From NCBI GenBank assembly GCA_026260175.1, contig JAKCWW010004022.1, positions 1 through 30,866 of the forward strand: DNA of 30,866 bases, given 5' to 3'. The first letter of the stretch is position 1. Each line of letters opens with the position of its first letter. Below, one piece after another: positions 10,705 to 20,704 of this stretch. The notes under the pieces were generated by a model. It did not search any database. It was not told where the DNA came from and saw only the letters and a list, made by a program, of their open reading frames with translations. The translations under genes were made by a program, and so were the position numbers. The stretch is from Reticulitermes lucifugus. Its lineage: Eukaryota > Arthropoda > Insecta > Blattodea > Rhinotermitidae.

Positions 10705-10908
10705 GAGACCCCGTACGTGATGCACCGGGCCCAAAGCAACCTGAGCGGCAACTCCAGGTACGAGGGTTTCTGCATCGACCTCCTGAGAGAGATCGCTACC
10801 ATGGTGGGCTTCGAGTACCGCATTGAACTGGTCCCAGACGGGAAGTACGGCGTCTACGACCTGGAGACGGGCGAATGGAACGGCATTGTGCGCCAACTGA
10901 TGGACAAG
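10705..10908 (+). CDS. Kainate-type glutamate receptor, alternative S1 exon B
   Basis: This internal exon has 68 codons, phase 0 at both ends. The acceptor is TGACTCTAG at 10704; the exon opens ETPYVMHRAQ and closes EWNGIVRQLMDK before the donor GTAGGC. It covers the same S1 segment as exon A, with the GluA2 E402-like Glu at residue 1 and the Y450-like Tyr at residue 48. Compared with A it has the more canonical RYEGFC and VPDGKYG. Joined to exon C it reads LMDK/KADLAV, a natural family junction. Its sequence is GC-rich. A 183-codon minus-strand frame overlaps it and is only its antisense shadow. Confidence 0.94.
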
Positions 10909-11009
10909 GTAGGCTTCCGGAACGTATTTATTCTTACAACGTTTGAGGTTTTCCAGTAGCGTTGCTGAAAATTCAGCACCGTGTCGACTGGTACGATGAG
11001 TTACCACGT
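10909..11009 (+). other. Intron B-C, start
   Basis: Donor AAG/GTAGGC at 10908/10909 followed by non-coding sequence. The frame stays open to 10959 by read-through only. Confidence 0.5.
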
Positions 11010-11215
11010 TTCGAAGTATCATATTGCTTTCATCCTCGGGGTCACGCAGTCCAAAAAGTCCAAGAAAAGTAACTTCTTAGACTGCTTAACCATGAATATG
11101 AAGGCATTACGTTCCTTCGAAACGTCTGTTACACACTGTACCAGTTGACACGGCCTAATAATCCCGCAAGACTTGAATCGTCATAGTCTATTTTAGTTAA
11201 ATTGAAGACGCGAAT
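11010..11215 (+). repeat. Interspersed repeat family X, fragment 3
   Basis: It shares TGAATATGAAGGCATTACG and TTCCTTCGAAACGTCTGTTA with the copy at 6541-6835 and keeps the CAGTCCAAAAAGTCCAAGAA block seen in the 28467-28700 copy. Strongly diverged and truncated. Confidence 0.55.
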
Positions 11216-11964
11216 ATGTACCAATTTTGATGACTTGTTTTATTTTAACGACGTTCTGTTTTCTCCATTGAATAGTTCTTGGTGACACAAGTAAGTTGGA
11301 ATGGTTGAAGGAAACGGTCTTGTAGTTTTCAGTTAGATATACCATATCTGCGTGGAGAGACTGAAAATAAACTCGAAAAATTTACAAGAGCGATTTGAAC
11401 GGGGACGGTACCTTGAGCTGATCATGTAGCTGAAAAGAACACTAAGTTCATGCTTGCCTTTTATCCGAGGCACATTTTGGAAAGAAGAAACAAATTTGGG
11501 AGAACACTACTCGCTCCCCACGGAGAAGCTAATAGCAATGTGGGCTGAATTGGCTCAGGATTATGTCAGAGACGACTTTAGTGTTAGCCGTGCTGAATGC
11601 TTCCATTCTAATACCATTAGTTATTTTAGTTAGTTTGTCAAGCAGTCAGTTAACTTAGTTCGTTGTTATTATACTGGAGAGAAAGTTAATCTATATTCCC
11701 GGCTTTATCTTAATTGAATTGAATTATTCGTCAGCATAGTAAGAATAGATATTTTCATGTATGACTACGCATGGGAATAATGAGGAATTTTTGTTGCAAA
11801 AATCTCGAGAGAATAGTGTACGAGAGAAGCTTACGGGTAAATAGGACAGCTTTGGTCGAGCTGGAATACCTCTCTTTCTTCCATCTGTTGCTGCTTCCTT
11901 GATGAGGGGAGACAGAGGGTACTTTTGACAATCCTTAAAATTCACCCGCATCTTGCATAACCCG
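11216..11964 (+). other. Intron B-C, nothing recognised
   Basis: No exon, RNA gene or element boundary seen. A minus-strand frame at 11724-11951 has no domain. Confidence 0.4.
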
Positions 11965-12215
11965 AAGGTTCGTTACCATGTTAACAAGATCGCACCTTCT
12001 TACCCTTAGCCAGGTGAATCCAGTTCACGCACTCCCACCCAATTTCTTCAAGATCTATTTTAATATTATCTTTCCATATACGCTTATGTCTTCCTAGTCA
12101 GGTTTCCCTACCAGAACCCTGCATGCAATTCTCTGGTCTCCCATACGTGACGCATGCGCTGCCCATCCCAGAGTATTTAATTCTTTCATCCTCATAAGAT
12201 CTGGTGAGTATAAGA
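11965..12215 (-). pseudogene. LINE C-terminal tail, decayed, second copy
   Basis: Read on the minus strand it gives GWAAHASRMGDQRIACRVL, GKIILK, a stop, ILKKLGGSA, a stop, TGFTWLRVRRCD and MVTNLRVMQDA. This is the same kind of LINE tail as at 2420-2595 (IILK/ILK and MN-LRV landmarks) with a longer upstream part. Stops are present, so it is not functional. Confidence 0.6.
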
Positions 12216-12338
12216 TATAAAATGCTCCACATTATGCTGGTTTCTTGACTGGCTGAGGAACTATTACGTGCCGAGATTGCATGGTCGGTACAATGACTAG
12301 ACTATGGGCTGGTCAATCGAGGAATCATAGTTAGATCC

Positions 12339-12397
12339 CTGGCAATAGCGCTGAAGCAAAATCTTGATCTCTGGCAGTAGCGCTGAAGCAAAATCTT
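12339..12397. repeat. 32-nt tandem duplication
   Basis: CTGGCAATAGCGCTGAAGCA at 12339 recurs as CTGGCAGTAGCGCTGAAGCA at 12371, both followed by AAATCTTG. Simple two-copy local duplication. Confidence 0.85.
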
Positions 12398-13139
12398 GGC
12401 AGCCACAAATTTAAAGATGATCGCAAGGTGAAGAGAGTTACGATGGCCGACAAAACAAGGCATTGGCATCTGTTAACAGGGAAAAGAAAAGCTCGTCCCA
12501 CGATATGATAAGTGCCTTATGGTGGCGAAGATTGCGTGGAAAAGTAGTGGAATAACAGAAGAGTTGAATCTAAGCTGCTGTTACGAGAATTGAATATAAG
12601 AATTCAATATGCCGCACGCTCGCCGTGTGCATTTAAAATTATTTTCTGACCGACCCTTGTGCTTGATCAGTATAAATATGAACTCTTGTCAGGTTTCATA
12701 TGACGCAAATATCGGCTTCGATCATTAGCACTCTCACAGGCGTTCCCGTTGGGGATTTCTCAATGCAACTTCCTGCATGCTAACGAACATTTGAACACAA
12801 TTAAGTGAAAGAAATTTAATTTTGGAACGTCGCTCCTTGGAGTGGAAAGAGATGGTAAATTAGTGTGTGTGTTCGTGTATGCATTTCAGAGCGAAATTCG
12901 ATAAACGTGACCTCCAGCTGTAGTGGAGATGTGTTCCGCTTCAGTGTCTCCCAGGGATGAATGTGACGGCGTTCGGCTCCTGACTGAACGGCAGATGAAT
13001 GTTTTCATGATCAATAGTAGAGTTTAGTTTTGGACAAAATACAGGACTAAGAGAGAAATTGGATACAACATTTATTAATTTTACGTTGTATTCGCAGTGA
13101 ATCTTGACATTAACTTTCAATTTCTTCAACCAACGAATG
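12398..13139 (+). other. Intron B-C, nothing recognised
   Basis: No exon or element ends identified. The minus-strand frame at 12941-13129 has no known domain. Confidence 0.4.
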
Positions 13140-13460
13140 CACCTTTTTATTTCTGTTCAATTCACCCTACATATGTTTCGGCCGTGACTCGGCCATCATC
13201 AGGGATACGTTGATAAGTTCACTTCACTGTTCACTGACCCATTTTGTATTATCACAACCGTTACACTGTTTAATGCTATTATTTACGTTGGCAATCGCCA
13301 GTATACACAATTTATTCAAGTAGTGTCTTGAGATGTCTTGGTGTATAGCACTATAAATTGTGAATATAGAACATTGTGTCGTGAATGTTAAAATTATTAA
13401 AAGTATTGTTAATGAAATTTGTTAAAATTTTTAAATCGCTGGCAGTTGGTCTTATATAGA
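13140..13460 (-). mobile_element. Penelope/retrozyme-like terminal repeat fragment
   Basis: AT-rich repeat-like stretch that contains a complete minus-strand hammerhead-like motif at 13162-13208. I see no inverted partner arm and no protein, and the right boundary is arbitrary. The assignment rests on the ribozyme motif and its similarity to the other motif-bearing repeats in the window. Confidence 0.4.
13162..13208 (-). ncRNA. Hammerhead-like motif, minus strand
   Basis: On the minus strand: CTGATGA (13202-13196), one extra U, stem II GGCC/GGCC (13194-13191 and 13183-13180), GAAA (13179-13176), a palindromic ACATATGT stem III and a GUA triplet ending at 13168. Stem I pairs TATCC with GGGTG using two wobble pairs, weaker than in the 3437-3478 copy. 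The core residues are all kept. Confidence 0.55.
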
Positions 13461-14289
13461 TATTGACGTCCGTATCCTGCTGTTGTTATTGTACTGTTGC
13501 GTGGTTGTGGTTCTTTTGTATTTGTATCAGCCATGTTGGAAGGACCACTTGTCACTATAGCGTGACACCTCCGCAGATTGCCAATACAGAAGACCCGTAT
13601 ACAGACAAGGAGTGGTACTTCAGATTGGCTGTTGGGTGAGAGACTAAGACGTTCTCATTGTAAAGTATTCTGTATTTCGATACCTTTATAAAGGCATCAT
13701 AACTGGGCAGATCATTTGGGGAGGACTAAGCATGATAAATTGTAGGCTTAGATGAAATATTTGGAACTTACATAGGTCACGTACTTGGGTGTCACTGGTT
13801 ATGGAGGTAACGAAATGAATTTTGGATTTATCGAGAAGTCAGGAGGTTATGTTGTCTAATAAGGATTGGCCTGGAAAGGGAAACTGTGTTTTAACATGAA
13901 GAAGGGAACACGGACTACACTTAAGTTCTGGAATTTCAGAGAAGACATGCTTTAAAAGTAGTCTAAAACGTGGACACTTGAGAGTATTGTTTTCTGAGTT
14001 GTGGTGACACCATATGTTTTGATGGGTAGGAAGTACGGTTTTGGACAGATCAATTGCATCCATCTTCAGGTTAGTAGGGTAAGCCGCGCTAAAAAGAGGA
14101 AGTACTTAAGTGTGAAAAGGTTTATTTGAAGCATAATATAAAACAAGTTATATCAATGTTTATAGGGGGAGTAGAGGGCATTCGTTTTTAAAACACAGAA
14201 CAACCAAGAAAACACGTGTCGAGATGGCCAGTCGCAAAACCTGTCACAAAACTTGCCGGTTGCTTCTGCTAGAGTTGCCGGCACGAAAA
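13461..14289 (+). other. Intron B-C, nothing recognised
   Basis: No exon, RNA gene or element boundary. The minus-strand frame at 13839-14063 has no domain. Confidence 0.4.
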
Positions 14290-14650
14290 TTGTCCGGTGA
14301 AGGTCGAGCGGCTGACTCACACCCCCGCTCCCCGCCGCCCTGCGTTGTTGCCAGTTCTTCCCCCGAGGCGCAGCTTCCCGTTTAGTTTCATACTGTCTGT
14401 CGATAGAATCAAGTGTTGTTTATTTCCGTGTGGCAACACTGCTTTCATAGGCAGTGACCTCGACGGGACTATTTTCGTGACGGCTACTATAGTACCGTGA
14501 AATAAACTCATGTAAACAGGGATTACCGTGCCATATTTCTGGCGATTAATAATTGGCTTCTTGCTGCCGAGGCCTGCGTTCCCTTCTGCGGCACTCCATA
14601 TGGGATTTGTGGGGGTGGGGGGGGAGTGGCAATGGGGCAAGTTTTTCTCC
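14290..14650. other. GC-rich intronic patch
   Basis: A clear rise in GC (for example CCCCGCTCCCCGCCGCCCTG near 14323) with open frames on both strands and no recognisable domain. It includes the 10-nt palindrome TACTATAGTA within CGGCTACTATAGTACCG and a G-rich run GGGGGTGGGGGGGGAGTGG near 14611. It could be an enhancer, an unrecognised exon of another gene or a transposon piece. I cannot decide. Confidence 0.3.
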
Positions 14651-15262
14651 GAGTACTTCGATTTTCCCTGTCAGTCAGCCAGCAGTGTTCTATATTTATT
14701 GATCAAATATACGGCGGATGGACAGTGTGTTCGAGTCCGTAGTTCCGCAGCGATATATTGGCACCCCACCACAAGAATAAAATAAATAATAAAACAGCGA
14801 ACTAGAGAGAAGCTGGAGAGCCAGAGTAAATTGCAACGTTTCAATCCCATACATTCTGTGTGCGTTAGTTATTACCTTGTTCTAATTTTAAAACGTAGGC
14901 AGGTCCGTGGTACTGGCTGTGAATATATTTCAGTGGTTCAAGACCAGCGCCAGTTGTTCCCGTCCAGCTGGATGACGAATGGCCAAGGCAGGTGTGGGAA
15001 GGACTGAGTGTTATTTATATCGTTACAGTAACAAATATCAGCCACCTGGAAAATGTCGAGACTGCAATACAGTACTTTCAGCGAATATACATACAAGGAG
15101 TCTTTGACCACCGTCACGCAGACAGAACCCGTAAACCTTTCAGTCTGTCATCTTTGTAATTGGACATAAGGCTGTTGAGTCAGCAGAATTCCTTTGAATT
15201 CACTTTAATTAATAGGCCTATAATCCTGATTGTCATTATCACCAGCATAATGATTGTGTCTA
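14651..15262 (+). other. Intron B-C, nothing recognised
   Basis: No exon or repeat boundary identified. Confidence 0.4.
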
Positions 15263-15305
15263 TTGTTGTTGTTGTAGGTGGTGGTGGTGGTGGTCGTGGT
15301 GGTGT
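15263..15305. repeat. GTT/GGT microsatellite
   Basis: A short run of GTT passes into GGT repeats, with one CGT interruption. The Gly/Val-rich frame across it is not a gene. Confidence 0.9.
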
Positions 15306-15312
15306 TATTCTT

Positions 15313-15550
15313 ATTGTTTTCTCAAGCGGTTCGAATTTCTGTTGGCATACTGCCTATCCTGACTTGCTTTTTGTGAGTTTCGTCAGTCCCCCAAGAAAAA
15401 TGACTGAATAAAGCATAAATTAGTCCCAGATTGCTTACTTTCCCATTCCCTACATATCATTATTTTCTGTTATCCAGTCATTTGGCCCTATACACGTATG
15501 TTTCGAGTTAGTGATAGCGTCTTTAGATAAACTACAAATAAATCATTGGA
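15313..15550 (+). repeat. tRNA-derived SINE, copy 2
   Basis: Diverged copy of the SINE at 918-1174: GCGGTTCGAATTTCTG B-box region, CTGCCTATCCTGACT, GAGTTAGTGATAGCGTC and a terminal ACAAATAAAT. It ends about 135 nt before exon C. Confidence 0.55.
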
Positions 15551-15595
15551 CGATACGTGGCATACGAAGTTGAGAACGGTATAGCCCATTAGTAG

Positions 15596-16026
<431 letters not shown>

Positions 16027-16048
16027 ATATATATATATATATATATAT
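16027..16048. repeat. (AT)n microsatellite
   Basis: Eleven uninterrupted AT units. Confidence 0.95.
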
Positions 16049-16176
16049 GTTACATAACATAAAAGCAAGCGAAGGAAACTGCAGGTGTCACGAAACTTCT
16101 AGACTCCTGAGAGCTTGTCATACCCAGGCTTGCAAGAGTTTATGTACACCTGCCTAAAGACAGAGCCACTGGATCA

Positions 16177-16679
16177 TGTTAGGCCAGCGGTTCCCAAACT
16201 TTTATGTGTGTAGCAAGTGGTATGTGACCCCCGACCCTACCATGGAAACGGCAATAGTCAGTGATATTTACTGTAAATGAAGTAACACTAATGCCTTTTC
16301 TTGAACACTGCGTAACATTGCCACTCTTTAAAAAAATATTATTGTGAAATCCAGTATTCTTTGGGACAATATTAAATACGCAAACATGCAAGAAACAAAT
16401 CTTTAGTTAAATAACTCATACATGTGCTGGTTAGACAAGTCATTTGCTTCTAAATAAAAACTTGTGAAATACTGAACATATGGAACGTTACATAAAATGA
16501 AACAAAACAATAACGTCAAAAATTACATTTTCTCTATCATTTTGTTTGAATTTAGATACAAATTTTTATTTTTTTCATAATTGTCGAGTTCTTTATAAAA
16601 CCCTGTCGCGACCCTACGTCAAAACCCCCATGACCCTGATTTGGGTCGCGACCTGAGTTTGGGAACTACTGTGTTAGCC
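16177..16679. mobile_element. hAT-type MITE with 8-bp target duplication
   Basis: Element 16185-16671 starts CAGCGGTTCCCAAACT and ends AGTTTGGGAACTACTG, inverted copies of one terminus of the CAG-GGTTCCCAAACT kind typical of hAT MITEs. It is flanked by TGTTAGGC (16177-16184) and TGTTAGCC (16672-16679), an 8-bp target duplication with one mismatch. No transposase remains. Confidence 0.85.
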
Positions 16680-17639
16680 TGTAGCTTGGAGATGCAATGT
16701 GAATTTAAAAGTGGTTATTACTACGAAGGAGGTGCACGAAACAGGAATTCAATTTACGTTTATATTTTGCTTTTACTTTAAATGGGTACTGCCTAAGAGG
16801 AATACATGTTTCATTGTTTGATGTTGTCTTTCTTTTCCTTAGGCATGTATTGAAAACATATAATCGAGAGAGGGTCGTGCCTTTTTTTTTATTATATTTT
16901 CTGAAGCACTTGATGGATATTTACGAAAACAGGCTTGAGAAACCTACACAAAAGTATGATACCTGATTTTAATTCCCCTCACTCTAGTACAACACAATTT
17001 TTTTACGCAATAAAGCGAAAATTAATTTCCATTTATTCCATTAGTAGTGAGGGGCAACCAAAACTATTTCATTTGTAATAGTCGTAGTACAAATTAAGGG
17101 ATTATATTCTTCTTAAGCACTAGTTGTTGTTTACTGTTCTCCTTTGTGTACGGGAGGGTCTATATTGATGTGTGAGCGCGCGTGCATTTGATATATCCTT
17201 CGAATAATGGGAGAGTTCTGAGACAGTGGCAGTGTTGAAATCCTATTGACATGTTACATAGAAGTGTTTGGATGACTGTACTCCGCAGAGCCCAAGGGCT
17301 GAGTGAAGGGGTTGCAGGGATTCTCGGAAACCTTCTATGGCTTATTTTCATTTCACATAATATTCGAAGAAGTAAAGCTATATCGTTAAGAGATATAGGA
17401 AATTGGTTGAATTATAAATTGGCATTTCTGCTAGCAAACTGTATTTACGAATGTCCCTACAGAGTGATGGTCCAAAGAAGAGAACCTAAAGAAGTAAATG
17501 AAATAAAGGTTTTAAAAACAAACAAGTCAAAAAAATTTCTTACTAATGGAGTCAGTTTGGTTGCGCTGCTTTGAATGTGTTCAGTCAGATTTGATTTTAG
17601 AGTAATATAATCTTACGCCATCACTATTTGTTGTATACC
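16680..17639 (+). other. Intron C-D, middle
   Basis: A 107-codon plus-strand frame at 17251-17574 has no recognisable domain and no supporting splice sites. Otherwise nothing is recognised. Confidence 0.35.
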
Positions 17640-18055
17640 CAATATGGGTATAATACACAGTATTAGGTAACAAGTACCTAACAGTTCGTTTAACACCTTT
17701 CTCCGACGTGTTGCGGTTTCTGTAGAACCATTATCCACATGTCAAAAATAACATAGGAAGTGGTGTACATAAAAATATACATTTAGTCAACTCAATAATG
17801 TGCATCTTATATAACACAGTTACATGAATTGTCAAATTATCCAATCAACATTGGTTAAATTCGGTGTTTAGATTGAGTGGATAATTCGACAATTCATATC
17901 AGTTTTATAAGGTGCACATTACTGAGATGACGCCACTCCCTACATTATTTTTGACTCCTTGATAATGGTTCTAAAGGAACCGAAACGTGTCGGAGTAATA
18001 GTGTAAAATGAACAGTTAGGTATTTCGTATCTAATATTGTGTATTATGTCAGTTA
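17640..18055. mobile_element. Foldback element with degenerate hammerhead motifs
   Basis: Two arms of about 200 nt (roughly 17640-17860 and 17870-18055) are inverted copies. For example AATTGTCAAATTATCC (17827) faces GGATAATTCGACAATT (17879), and AATGTGCATCTTATA faces its near complement at 17910. Each arm carries a motif related to those at 3437-3478. No protein is encoded. Confidence 0.7.
17954..17996 (+). ncRNA. Degenerate hammerhead-like motif
   Basis: Stem I ACTCC (17954-17958) pairs perfectly with GGAGT (17992-17996). Stem II GGTTC/GAACC is perfect, and GAAA and a GUC triplet are present. The core reads TTGATAA where CTGATGA is needed, so two essential bases are changed and cleavage is unlikely. 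Confidence 0.5.
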
Positions 18056-18466
18056 AACAATAAATACTGGAACTATACACATGGAAAATGTATGATTGTA
18101 AGATATTCCATCACGTTTAATTTTTTGATTAACAAATTTTATGGTGTGGGGATCCATCACATTTTTGTGTATCAAAAGGTCTCCACAGCAAGGAAAGTTT
18201 GGGAAATATTCCCATGGAGTGTTGATGTAATGTGACAGAATTGTTATTTTGGCTGAGTGCAGGGTTGGCCGTTTACTTTAGTGTACTGTCAGTATGTTGT
18301 TATGAAATGAATATAGGATCTTTGAATAATCAGAGTTAGTATCCTATGAGAGTACTTAGTTGATGTTAATGACATTTTCACTATTTTCAAATGTAGGCAC
18401 CTACATAATGTGTTAAGATAATAAGAGCTTCTTAATGCTGGATGTATCTCGGAGTGTTGCAATTTG
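18056..18466 (+). other. Intron C-D, last part
   Basis: Non-coding AT-rich sequence without recognised elements. Confidence 0.4.
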
Positions 18467-18495
18467 GTAAGTATTGAGATGATGGGTGAGTGCAG
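18467..18495 (+). promoter_or_regulatory. Weak acceptor of exon D with donor-like decoys
   Basis: The 20 nt before the exon D acceptor AG (18494-18495) are mostly purines (GAGATGATGGGTGAGTGC), with almost no polypyrimidine tract. Two donor consensus words lie here: GGTAAGT (GT at 18467) and GGTGAGT (GT at 18486). U1 bound there would compete with recognition of the acceptor. A TGA at 18487-18489 closes the frame upstream, which supports an exon start at 18496. Confidence 0.55.
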
Positions 18496-18753
18496 GTGCC
18501 AACAGACAAGGAGTCGACGTTCTTCACCTTTATGGACCCCCTGGGACTTGATATCTGGCTGTTGGTGCTGGCTGCTTTTTCTCTCGCCTGTTTCACTCTG
18601 TTCGCCCTGGCACGCTTCTCCCCTTACGAGTGGCGAAACCCACGCCCATGGCTTCCCAGACCAGACTATCTCGTCAACCAGTTCTCACTTGCCAACAGTT
18701 TCTGGTTCATCACTGGCACCTTACTGCGGCAGGGTTCCGGCGTCAACCCAAAG
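18496..18753 (+). CDS. Kainate-type glutamate receptor, alternative pore exon D (R form)
   Basis: 86 codons, phase 0. It starts VPTDKESTFFTF, ends SGVNPK and has donor GTAGCC. In order: S1-M1 linker; M1 (about residues 19-39, DIWLLVLAAFSLACFTLF); cytoplasmic M1-M2 loop with FSPYEW then a basic, Pro-rich RNPRPWLPRP; pore loop NSFWFITGTLLRQGSG. Residue 78, the Q/R site, is Arg encoded by CGG at 18727-18729. The +4 position (residue 82, 18739-18741) is Gly, not the usual acidic residue. An Arg here in AMPA/kainate channels lowers calcium permeability and polyamine block. The frame is intact, so it does not look dead. Alternative use with E is inferred. Confidence 0.94.
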
Positions 18754-18909
18754 GTAGCCCACAGGGTCCTTATCCTATCAGAATGCTTGCATCAGTCTTT
18801 AAAATAACCCGCTTGTCTTTAAGACCACATTCTTTTTCTGACACGACTTGGGTCTTCATTCCTTGCGATTTATACTTTTCGTGTTATGTTTTGAAAATTT
18901 ATTCCTCAG
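18754..18909 (+). other. Intron D-E, start
   Basis: Non-coding after the exon D donor; open frames here are read-through or shadows of exon D. Confidence 0.5.
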
Positions 18910-19544
18910 TACAGGGTAGGCCAAAACCTGCATGGCAACTATAATGAAGTTTATGTATGGGTGTTGTTATGAATTCCTTTGGTTACCATGAAGATGTCCC
19001 AAGGATAGTCTAATTTTTTCTATATCTGCCGCATCACATCTGGGTTCACCATGTTTACCATCTTCTGTGATGCTGTAAAATTACATAATGCCACAGCTAC
19101 TGGATCACAAAGGTGGTACCATGATATTTCAACAAGAAGGCTCACCGCCATATTTCCATACACAAGTCGGAGTCTCCGTCAGTGCAATGTTTCCTGGCAA
19201 ATGAATTGAACGTGCATTACCCTTCCCATGGCCCCTGCGTTCCACAGTTCTGACACCTTTAGATTCGGGAAGATGTGGTGTATGGAATGCCGATGCCTAC
19301 AGTTCTCTGTGAGCTGCAGCAACTCATCACAGCGGCTGTAACAAGGTGGACCAAGATATGCTGTGATGAATGTGGGAAGAATTATTGTTTGGACATCTGC
19401 AGGGTAAACAAGAGAGCTCATTTCAAGCACTTGTTTATAGACTTGAAGTGTCTCCTCATGTGGTGTATTTTCATGTCATTGTGGCTTCAGATATTTTTGT
19501 AATATTTCATTAACACTATCAAGGATGTTTTGGCCCACTGTGTA
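18910..19544 (+). mobile_element. Internally deleted mariner-type element with transposase tail
   Basis: Ends are inverted: TACAGGGTAGGCCAAAACCT at 18910 and, inward from the right, TACACAGTGGGCCAAAACAT; TA is present at both ends. The plus strand keeps the C-terminal part of a DDE transposase: QQEGSPPYFHTQVGVSVSA (the catalytic D now E), then FPGK, a stop, then after frameshifts PMPTVLCELQQLITAAV and CRVNKRAHFKHL. About 635 bp remain of a normal 1.3 kb. It sits 156 bp downstream of exon D. Confidence 0.8.
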
Positions 19545-20149
19545 TTATAAACTCTTTCTGCCACCTTCTACCAATCCTATGTATGAAACCCGTGATAATC
19601 CCACCTTATTCTGCAGATGCTCTTGTAAAAGTCCAAGGTCATTTTCTGTTCTTCTTTTTGTCCATGTCATAATTCATTTTTGGTTTTAACCCACGAAATG
19701 TTTTGTTTACTTTGTGCCCATATTGAATGGCACTTTTTAACTGCATGTTTAATACTCCAGATTAAAAATAGTGTGGAAGGAAATATTTATCTATACTAGC
19801 ATTTACTTGGATAAACTGAAGAACACTACAGAAATCTTGAGTTACAGTAGCTGGCCATCAGAATGACATTCATTCCTACAACCTTACAAATATGAAATGG
19901 GAATAACCATCTCTCATGTATGTCATTTGGTCAGTTCAGTTAGTTTTATTACTTTGTTCTTCTGTATCCTGTTAATACTTCTTGCTTTTTTAATCAAATT
20001 CCTTTCAGCTTGCCCTTCTTACAGATTCATTAATATCTTGCATGTCTTTATTATTAATAACACTGTCAACTGCTAAAATTATATAGAGTTGGTAGCAGAT
20101 GAATGAAATACGAGTATTGAGCAGTGGTGGAATTATACTGACAGGTAAA
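19545..20149 (+). other. Intron D-E, middle
   Basis: AT-rich sequence with no exon or element ends recognised. Confidence 0.4.
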
Positions 20150-20300
20150 ATCAAAGTACTGGAAGAAAAACCTGTCCCAGTGCCGCTTTCTCTGTCACAG
20201 ATCCAGTGTAGTGTGGGTGGGGAACCAACCCAGGTCTCTGCAATGGCAGGGCAGCAACTAACCGCCTGATATATCCTGTCTTTGCTTAATCAGGGACACT
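20150..20300 (-). repeat. tRNA-derived SINE fragment, minus strand
   Basis: On the minus strand an A-box-like GGCGGTTAGTTGCTG is followed about 30 nt later by the B-box-like GGGTTGGTTCCCC, a tRNA-like promoter pair. The body is decayed and the ends are uncertain. Confidence 0.45.
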
Positions 20301-20430
20301 CAAAATGGCGGGAGGGTTAAAATAGGACTGTCCCTTATTTTCTAATAATATGCTCGTCTATATATTATACCACATATATATGTTGCTGAGCCCTCAAATT
20401 TTCACTGCGATACTTTAAATGTCTTTGAAG

Positions 20431-20640
20431 CATCTATTTGCCTTGATTTCCGGCTTCCGCCGCGATGTTGATGAAATCTGTGGTCTTCTGGGTTATTACA
20501 CGGTGTCGTGTGGTNNNNNNNNNNNNNNNNNNNNNNNNNNNNNNNNNNNNNNNNNNNNNNNNNNNNNAAACGTCGGTAAATAATTACCACACGACGCCGT
20601 ATAATAACCCAGAAGACCACAGATTTCATCTATTTGCCTT
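20431..20640. mobile_element. Hairpin repeat with 14-bp target duplication and internal gap
   Basis: CATCTATTTGCCTT occurs at 20431-20444 and again at 20627-20640, framing an insertion. Inside, ATGAAATCTGTGGTCTTCTG (from 20471) is the inverse of CAGAAGACCACAGATTTCAT (to 20629), with 44-nt arms around a run of N. The arm sequence (GGTTATTACACGGTGTCGTG) resembles the head of family X. A 14-bp duplication suggests LINE-driven insertion. Confidence 0.75.
20515..20567. other. Assembly gap (53 N)
   Basis: A run of 53 N lies exactly in the loop of the inverted repeat above. The true length and content of the loop are unknown. Confidence 1.
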
Positions 20641-20649
20641 TCTACATTC

Positions 20650-20704
20650 ATTTTATTTTTATTTTGTTTTATTTTATTTTATTTTTTGTTTTATTTTATT
20701 TTAA
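20650..20704. repeat. (TTTTA)n low-complexity tract
   Basis: Repeated TTTTA/TTTTG units directly after the hairpin insertion, perhaps partly the tail of that insertion. Confidence 0.85.

Noticed and set aside
10471..11022. Minus-strand open frame of 183 codons, the longest in the window
   Set aside because: It is antisense to exon B and its flanks. Exon B explains the open stretch through its GC-rich codons, and the minus-strand peptide has no domain.
18496..18753. Exon D as a dead relic exon
   Set aside because: It has an intact frame, kept M1 and pore landmarks, AG/GT borders and exactly E's length. The weak acceptor is better explained by regulation, though it remains a caution.
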